In this document: positions 15,156-19,334 of the stretch, in pieces
Layout of the letters: every line of letters starts with the position of its first letter
Numbering within the stretch: position 1 is the stretch's first letter
Source: Candidatus Acetothermia bacterium
GTDB lineage: Bacteria; Bipolaricaulota; Bipolaricaulia; Bipolaricaulales; Bipolaricaulaceae
Direction of reading: 5' to 3'
Length of the DNA stretch: 19,334 bases
Assembly: GCA_003552425.1 (NCBI GenBank)
Contig: PUMC01000117.1
Span: 1 to 19,334, forward strand
Translations under genes and position numbers: made by a program
Notes under the pieces: generated by a model
Database searches by the model: none
Seen by the model: the letters and a program-made list of their open reading frames with translations, nothing else
Told to the model about the DNA's origin: nothing

Positions 15156-15794
15156 TCAGGGGAGTGACCACACCTCGATGTTGTCGAAAGCCACGTGCAT
15201 TGTCGTGTTGCCTTCGCTCGAGGAGCCCCGGACACCGATGCCGCCCGCAGGGGGACCCGAATCGGTGGTGCGGAACACCTCCTGCCCATTGACCCTGAGC
15301 ACGATATCGTTGCTACTCGCGGTAACGGACAGCCTGTTAACAGCCTCCCCTTGGTGCACAGCATCGTGGGGCGTCCAGCTCTTCAGGGTTTCCCAGTCGC
15401 CGCCAACGACCCTCCTCAAGGTGAAGAAGCCACTGGGGCTAACAAGGAAAACGTAGTGATTCGACCAATCGGCGAAACGGAACAACACGCCCGCGCCGGA
15501 CTTATCGGCAAGCCCGGCCACGTGCTCCACATCGATCAGGAGCTCGAAATCGCTAAACTGACCAGCAGCACTGTTCCACACGCCCGGGCGGTTGTCAGCC
15601 TGACTCTCCAGATGGTACTTCCCGTCAGCAATCCAACAGCGAAACCTCTCCTCCTGTCCTACCCACCAGGTGTTTCCTTCGGCCTCGGCAAACCGCTCCT
15701 CATAGAGGAGTTCACCTCTAGGAGGGCGGAACAGGCTGCAACCCGCCAGGAGCAGCAAGACCAACAGGACCAGACCGATCGTTGCTCTGCGCAT
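15156..15794 (-). CDS. LamG/concanavalin-like lipoprotein
   Basis: 212 aa with a clear lipoprotein signal: MRR, a Leu-rich helix, then the lipobox LAGC (Cys at residue 19), so it should be lipid-anchored outside the cytoplasmic membrane. The mature part looks like the all-beta lectin/glucanase sandwich (LamG or DUF1080 type): LLYEERFAE, WWVGQEERFRCWIADGKYHLE, FSDFELLIDVEHV, GAGVLFRFADWSNHYVFLVSPSGFFTLRR, and the close MHVAFDNIEVW. Such domains bind carbohydrate or act as adhesion modules. I see no clear catalytic acid pair, so binding is likelier than hydrolysis. AAGGAGG stands six bases before the ATG. Confidence 0.82.
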   Translation of the reverse strand: MRRATIGLVLLVLLLLAGCSLFRPPRGELLYEERFAEAEGNTWWVGQEERFRCWIADGKYHLESQADNRPGVWNSAAGQFSDFELLIDVEHVAGLADKSGAGVLFRFADWSNHYVFLVSPSGFFTLRRVVGGDWETLKSWTPHDAVHQGEAVNRLSVTASSNDIVLRVNGQEVFRTTDSGPPAGGIGVRGSSSEGNTTMHVAFDNIEVWSLP

Positions 15795-15827
15795 GTGCGG
15801 CCTCCTTAGAACGACCCGGTTATGTTG

Positions 15828-15833
15828 ATCATA
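15828..15833 (-). promoter_or_regulatory. Candidate -10 box of the lipoprotein gene
   Basis: Minus-strand TATGAT (5 of 6 consensus bases) lies 33 bases before ATG 15794. Confidence 0.45.
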
Positions 15834-15910
15834 GCGCGCACTGGATATGCAGGCACGGTCCTATGCCCCGGCGAACTGTCAACCCGTGCAGGCAGGCGTC
15901 AGACGCTGCA

Positions 15911-15916
15911 TAATCT
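15911..15916 (+). promoter_or_regulatory. -10-like box just before the first flavoprotein start (leaderless type)
   Basis: TAATCT ends six bases before ATG 15923; the overlapping CATAAT (15909-15914) ends eight bases before it. Either reading puts the transcript start at the ATG. No Shine-Dalgarno is present. Confidence 0.5.
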
Positions 15917-15922
15917 CTGGGT

Positions 15923-16516
15923 ATGCCAAACGACATGACGGGGAAGCGGGCCTTTGTACTGAACGGAAGCAGCGTGCAGGGTGACCCCACCGACTGCATC
16001 AGCCGCGCCTTGGAACAGACGCTGTCCGCCCATGGGTGGGAGACCGAGCGGATGGACGTTCACAGCACCCGGATCCGACCGTGCATGGTGTGCAGCGCGT
16101 GCGCGTTCCGCATGCCGGGGGAGTGCGCGCTGATCGACGAGGGCCGGGACATCCCGCGGTACCTTGCCCAGGCGGAGGTGTTCGCCTTCGTAGTGGGGAT
16201 CCGCTTCGGGGGCTACCCGGCGGCGGCCAAGCGGGCGCTGGAACGAACGCTCCCGGTCGTCCATCCTTGCTTTGAACGCTACAGGGGGGAAATGCACCAC
16301 AGACTGCGCTACCCGAGGCATCCATTCATGCTGTTCGTCGGCTGGCAGCCTGCGCCCGACGAGGCGGCCCGTGCGTTGTACACGCGCCTCACTGAGCGCA
16401 ACGCACTGAACTACCAAGCGGAGCACCGAACGCTTGTGCTGAGCGGCGAACCATCCGCCGAGCAGCTCAATAAGACCATGGAAAGCCTCGTCCGTTCCAT
16501 CAGGGAGGATGTGTGA
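15923..16516 (+). CDS. Flavodoxin-fold NAD(P)H:FMN reductase with compact Cys motif (ISF-like)
   Basis: 197 aa. The N-terminus AFVLNGSSVQGDPTDCIS is a flavodoxin-fold phosphate loop for FMN. Residues 51-70 carry four cysteines, C54, C57, C60 and C68 (CX2CX2CX7C), the compact pattern of iron-sulfur flavoproteins and related NADPH-dependent FMN reductases; it may hold a [4Fe-4S] cluster. FGGYPAAAKRALERT follows at about 95, in the flavin-binding region of the family. Expected role is electron transfer or quinone/flavin reduction; donor and acceptor are unknown. Its stop overlaps the next start (GTGA), so the two flavoproteins are translationally coupled and may form a complex. ATG 15935 is an alternative start. 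Confidence 0.82.
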   Translation: MPNDMTGKRAFVLNGSSVQGDPTDCISRALEQTLSAHGWETERMDVHSTRIRPCMVCSACAFRMPGECALIDEGRDIPRYLAQAEVFAFVVGIRFGGYPAAAKRALERTLPVVHPCFERYRGEMHHRLRYPRHPFMLFVGWQPAPDEAARALYTRLTERNALNYQAEHRTLVLSGEPSAEQLNKTMESLVRSIREDV

Positions 16517-17178
16517 AGGGAGCGGTAGCGGTTGTCGCCGCAAGCAACCGGCGGCACAGCAATTCGGCTGCTATTGCCCGGTACCTCTCCGGAGCACTCG
16601 CCGCCACCGGCGTGTCCGTCCGCACAATTGATGTGGCGGAACAAGGAGGGCTGGCAGACAACCTGGGTCCGGCCGTCGCCCTCGTGTCCGGATGCCGCCA
16701 TGTGGTGCTGATCGCGTCCCTCTACCACGACACCCTGAACTACATGGCCACAGCCACCCTGGAGAAGTGGGCGGAACAGCCTCCCGCACGCCCCAACGGC
16801 GGAGCCGTGGCCTTCTCGGCCATCGTGCACTCTGGGTATCCGGAACCTGCACACACCGCGGTCGCTTTGGACATCTGCCACCGGTTCGCCGATGAGGTCG
16901 GTTGGCACTGGAAGGGTGGGTTCACTGCCGGAGCCACGTCGGCCATCGGCGGAAAGGATCTCCAAGCGGGAGGGGCGATGACGAAACGGCTGAGACGGGC
17001 GCTTGATCTTTCCGCGCAGGCCATCGGCGAGCGTCAGGCCATCCCCGCGGAGGCGGCCCAAATCGCGGCGCGGACCCCTCTTCCAACCTGGCTCTTCATC
17101 CGCCTCGCCAACTGGATGATGCGGCGCGAGGCGCGCCGCATCGGAACGCGCAATCTCGACGCGCAGCCGTATCGCTAG
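16513..17178 (+). CDS. Second flavodoxin-fold oxidoreductase of the pair
   Basis: 221 aa from GTG 16513, with GGGAGG just upstream and the GTGA overlapping the previous stop. Residues 6-25 (AVVAASNRRHSNSAAIARYL) are the FMN phosphate-binding loop of flavodoxin-fold NAD(P)H oxidoreductases; LIASLYHDTLNYMATATLEKW and VHSGYPEPAHTAVALDICHRFADEVGWHWKG fill the expected positions of the following flavin contacts. No Fe-S cysteine motif, unlike its partner. The C-terminus (about 185-215) is a Trp/Met/Arg-rich helix, PLPTWLFIRLANWMMRREARR, which could lie on the membrane. Together the genes suggest a two-subunit flavin/Fe-S reductase; this is inference. Confidence 0.75.
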   Translation: MKGAVAVVAASNRRHSNSAAIARYLSGALAATGVSVRTIDVAEQGGLADNLGPAVALVSGCRHVVLIASLYHDTLNYMATATLEKWAEQPPARPNGGAVAFSAIVHSGYPEPAHTAVALDICHRFADEVGWHWKGGFTAGATSAIGGKDLQAGGAMTKRLRRALDLSAQAIGERQAIPAEAAQIAARTPLPTWLFIRLANWMMRREARRIGTRNLDAQPYR

Positions 17179-17184
17179 GATCTC

Positions 17185-17868
17185 TCAGCGAAGCAAGGCA
17201 ACCGTCACCACGAACGCTCCAAGCACACCCACCTGCATCGTGCGACGGAACCAGGGAGGCAGCGGCGGCTCCACCTCGTGGAACGCCCGCACATCCCGCA
17301 TGATCTGCGGGAGGGTCAGGATGTCCGTGAGGGTGAACACCTCGCGCGTGCCCACAGCAACCCATAGTTTACCGTAACATCCCTTAGGGCCTGTGGCCAC
17401 AAGGTAGTAGCGGCCTTCCTCGGGCAACATGACGTCCCATGTACCGAGATCCCACGATGGCGTGCCCGTGAACCGCTCGAAGAACTCGCCGCGAGCAATG
17501 CCGGGGTCCGGAGACAGAATCCGCACACCCTTATTGGCAGGAATCGTGAACGGGACGTCCGCGTCCGCCGGGGGAAGCCCCGGACCAACGAGCGCAAGGA
17601 TGGGCTCGAAGTTCTCGAGTCCGGGGATCACAGGAACGCCGAACTCAACCCATAGCGGCTGCTCGCCGTCAAACGACAACCATAGTTCGGGCTTTTGTGG
17701 AGAGCGTTCGTAGTAGAGCACCTGCGAGACGTCAGGGTTCGGGATGTACAGGGCGCTCTCCGGGTCAACGTATGTCCCTGGAGGAAGCGGCACATGGGCC
17801 CACGCCGGTGCGGCGATGAACCCGACGATGATGGACACGGCCACGCCAGCCTTCAACGCATGGTTCAC
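17185..17868 (-). CDS. Exported protein with signal peptide and C-terminal membrane anchor
   Basis: 227 aa from GTG 17868 (AAGGAAGG seven bases upstream). Residues 1-24 form a signal peptide with a likely AWA|H cleavage site. The mature domain is Pro/Gly/aromatic-rich and probably beta-structured (LYYERSPQKPELWLSFDGEQPLWVEFGVPV, GTWDVMLPEEGRYYLVATGPKGCYGKLWVAVG). The end, about 208-227, is a hydrophobic anchor preceded by WFRR. So the protein should be outside the membrane and tethered by its tail. I do not recognise the family. Its GTG overlaps the stop of the upstream GNAT gene, so the two are made together. It ends six bases from the convergent flavoprotein gene. Confidence 0.75.
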   Translation of the reverse strand: MNHALKAGVAVSIIVGFIAAPAWAHVPLPPGTYVDPESALYIPNPDVSQVLYYERSPQKPELWLSFDGEQPLWVEFGVPVIPGLENFEPILALVGPGLPPADADVPFTIPANKGVRILSPDPGIARGEFFERFTGTPSWDLGTWDVMLPEEGRYYLVATGPKGCYGKLWVAVGTREVFTLTDILTLPQIMRDVRAFHEVEPPLPPWFRRTMQVGVLGAFVVTVALLR

Positions 17869-18464
17869 TTGGTACCTTCCTTTCGCAGTCCGACGCCCTC
17901 CATCCCCGTTGACCGGTCAGGGGAACCCGGGGAGGGCAGGGGCATCACCATGTGGATGTCACTGGGTTCCTCAGCAAGGAGTTCGGGATCAGGATCATCG
18001 GTGGGCGCGAAGCCTTGGCGCAAGTAGAACCCTAGTGCAGAGGGACTCGGTGTTGCGGAGACGTAGAGATGCGTCGCCCCGTCCTCCAGCGCGCATCGCA
18101 CGACTTCGTTGAGCAGCTGCGACGAGATGCCTCGCCGCCGACAACCACAGCTCACGTGAAGGAGCGCCAGCTGGCCCATGGTCGGCCGAAGCTTTGGCCG
18201 GTAGATGGCGATTCCCACCAACCGTCGGCCGTCGAACGCACCGAACGCCTTACCTCCCTGCTCAAGAAGCTCTTCGCCCCCGTGGACCAGATTACCGTAG
18301 GTGTGCGGTCCCTCCCCCTCGCGCCACGGTCCGGCGTCCCAGTTCCCTTGCCGCGCGACGAGTCGGCCGTTATCAAGGAAGAACCGGGTGCGGATTCGTT
18401 CCGTCCGGTCGATACCACGGATCTTGGCGAGTTCCCCTGACGCCAACGCACGCAGCGTGATCAT
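17865..18464 (-). CDS. GNAT-family acetyltransferase
   Basis: 199 aa from ATG 18464, with GGAGGAGG close upstream. The GNAT core is at about 70-170: AFGAFDGRRLVGIAIYR (strand pair), LALLHVSCGCRRRGISSQLLNEVV (motif A; RRRGIS replaces the usual RxxGxG/A acetyl-CoA loop) and LYVSATPSPSALGFYLRQGF (motif B). It transfers an acetyl group from acetyl-CoA to an unknown amine. The C-terminal tail (about 180-199) is Pro/Ser-rich. It is first of a two-gene operon with the exported protein. Its promoter overlaps an inverted repeat. Confidence 0.85.
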   Translation of the reverse strand: MITLRALASGELAKIRGIDRTERIRTRFFLDNGRLVARQGNWDAGPWREGEGPHTYGNLVHGGEELLEQGGKAFGAFDGRRLVGIAIYRPKLRPTMGQLALLHVSCGCRRRGISSQLLNEVVRCALEDGATHLYVSATPSPSALGFYLRQGFAPTDDPDPELLAEEPSDIHMVMPLPSPGSPDRSTGMEGVGLRKEGTK

Positions 18465-18488
18465 TCGCCTCCTCCAACCTCGCTAAGA

Positions 18489-18515
18489 ACGATACACGGC
18501 TCTGCCCAGTATCGT
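18489..18515. promoter_or_regulatory. Inverted repeat ACGATAC-N13-GTATCGT over the GNAT promoter
   Basis: Two perfect seven-base arms (18489-18495 and 18509-18515), with starts 20 bases apart, about two helical turns. The left arm contains, on the minus strand, the candidate -10 TATCGT (18489-18494) of the GNAT gene, 24 bases before its ATG. The layout fits a dimeric repressor site. Confidence 0.5.
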
Positions 18516-18566
18516 CTAGGTTTTACACGATGAAGCGGACACTCGTTTCCTCTCGACATTTCGGCA

Positions 18567-18575
18567 TGCTATCAT
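18567..18575 (+). promoter_or_regulatory. Extended -10 promoter of the GYD gene
   Basis: TGCTATCAT is a TG-n-TATCAT element 31 bases before ATG 18607, like the TGCTATAGT elements at 2125 and 11876. Confidence 0.55.
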
Positions 18576-18606
18576 GGGTTACCATGAGCCACAAGGAGGG
18601 AACATC

Positions 18607-18897
18607 ATGCCGACGTACGTTCTGCTCAGCAAACTGACGGATGGAGGGGCGAAGACCGTCAAGGACAAACCCGAGCGCATCAAGGAGGTCAACCGCGAGA
18701 TCGAGTCGCTCGGGGCGAAGGTGATCCACCAGTACGCCACGCTGGGGCGGTACGACTTCGTGAACATCGTCGAGGCCAAAGACGCCGCAGCCATCGCCCG
18801 GGTAGGGTTGGAGCTTGCCGCCCGCGGCACGATTCGTATCGAAACGCTTACGGCCATCCCAGCCGATGAGCTGATCGCGCAGCTACGCGGAGCGTAA
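18607..18897 (+). CDS. GYD domain protein
   Basis: 96 aa from ATG 18607, with AAGGAGG seven bases upstream. It matches the short GYD family: start MPTYVLLSKLTDGGAKTVKDKPERI, middle GAKVIHQYATLGRYDFVNIVEAKD (the family's GxYD turn) and end IRIETLTAIPADEL. These proteins have a ferredoxin-like alpha/beta fold; their function is not established. It is complete and close to the family's usual length of about 95-100 residues. It appears monocistronic with its own extended -10, and the 224 bases after it contain no recognisable gene. Confidence 0.88.
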   Translation: MPTYVLLSKLTDGGAKTVKDKPERIKEVNREIESLGAKVIHQYATLGRYDFVNIVEAKDAAAIARVGLELAARGTIRIETLTAIPADELIAQLRGA

Positions 18898-19093
18898 CTT
18901 GTGAACCGAAGGGCGTGGCCCGCCACACACGGTGCAGTTCGGCCCCGGCCCAGCGCGGTTGGTGCATCGTGTTCCAGGCGGAGGCCGCGCCCTTTGTCCT
19001 TGCCACGAGACGTTCTCCGACCGGACGCCTCGCCCGGTGTCGGAAACCCGCCTTGGTCGGCGGAACACTGGAGCAAGATGTCCTTGGGCAGCG

Positions 19094-19099
19094 TACAAT
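19094..19099 (+). promoter_or_regulatory. Candidate -10 box of the PLDc_N-like gene
   Basis: TACAAT (5 of 6 consensus) lies 22 bases before ATG 19122. Confidence 0.45.
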
Positions 19100-19121
19100 C
19101 GCGGGGAAGGAGGGTATGAAG

Positions 19122-19334
19122 ATGAACGGTGCAACCGCTTGGGCCGACCTCTCTACAGGCTTGCAGATCGCGATCGTCGTCCTGGGGGGGCTTCAGGTCG
19201 GCCTGCAGGTTTTCGCCCTGTTACGGCTGCTGCGCACCCCTGAAGATCGTCTTCAGACCGGAAAGCGATGGATCTGGCTCTTGATCGTCTTGCTCGGGGG
19301 GCTGGTGGGTGCCATTGTGTTCCTCGCGGCGGGA
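19122..19334 (+). CDS. Small membrane protein, PLDc_N-like (3' end outside window)
   Basis: 71 codons are visible with no stop before the window edge. ATG 19122 is chosen because AAGGAGG is eight bases upstream; ATG 19116 is only two bases from that site. Two membrane segments (about residues 10-30 and 47-68) are joined by a short charged loop (RTPEDRLQTGKRW). The pattern of helix, charged loop, W-x-W and a glycine-rich helix near the end resembles the PLDc_N domain, a two-helix module found alone or next to ABC-type exporter genes. The call is tentative because the end is missing. Confidence 0.6.
   Translation, partial: MNGATAWADLSTGLQIAIVVLGGLQVGLQVFALLRLLRTPEDRLQTGKRWIWLLIVLLGGLVGAIVFLAAG

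Noticed and set aside
17172..17191. TCGCT...AGCGA between convergent genes as a terminator
   Set aside because: Five-base stem with a ten-base loop is too weak to claim.
18898..19093. Possible small gene after the GYD gene
   Set aside because: Frames here lack a ribosome site and any recognisable sequence; I see only non-coding DNA before the last gene.
1..19334. tRNA, rRNA, CRISPR array, transposase or phage genes
   Set aside because: None seen on either strand; no arrays of spaced repeats and no recombinase motifs.

Overview
This is a compact, GC-rich chromosomal stretch from a bacterium. Twenty protein genes lie on both strands with short or overlapping junctions (GTGA and TTGA start/stop overlaps, a CTAG shared by two convergent stops). 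I see no rRNA, tRNA, CRISPR array, insertion sequence or phage gene. Shine-Dalgarno sites (AAGGAGG type), a lipobox protein and PAS/GGDEF/HD-GYP signalling place it in Bacteria. I cannot assign a phylum; an uncultured free-living or thermophilic lineage is only a guess.

Left part (1-4646): two divergent c-di-GMP genes. On the minus strand is a membrane 7TM-PAS-PAS-PAS-GGDEF diguanylate cyclase, cut by the window edge. On the plus strand is a soluble multi-PAS HD-GYP phosphodiesterase. They share a 220-base intergenic region, so synthesis and breakdown of one second messenger sit back to back. A radical SAM protein with extra C-terminal cysteines follows the HD-GYP gene (4690-5592), then a MOT1-type molybdate/sulfate transporter and a CNNM/DUF21 membrane protein.

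Middle (7959-12843): a nagA-nagB pair for N-acetylglucosamine-6-phosphate breakdown on the minus strand, driven by a TTGACA-N17-AATACT promoter with a long leader. Upstream on the same strand is a FlgO-like/TPR protein. proC (proline synthesis) is divergent from that.

Right part (12840-19334): mostly small accessory genes. They are a P-loop kinase-like protein, a 70-aa zinc-ribbon protein, a PH-like protein, a membrane-anchored NTF2-like protein, a LamG-like lipoprotein, a two-gene operon of flavodoxin-fold oxidoreductases (the first with a compact Cys cluster), a GNAT acetyltransferase coupled to an exported membrane-anchored protein, a GYD-domain protein, and the start of a PLDc_N-like small membrane protein.

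The most striking window-wide pattern is regulatory. Genes fall into two start classes. Most have a Shine-Dalgarno site, usually with a TAnnnT -10 box 21-38 bases upstream of the start. Four have no Shine-Dalgarno and a TAnnnT box only 5-8 bases before the start codon, which predicts leaderless mRNAs. I found no clear new multi-gene defence or biosynthetic system.
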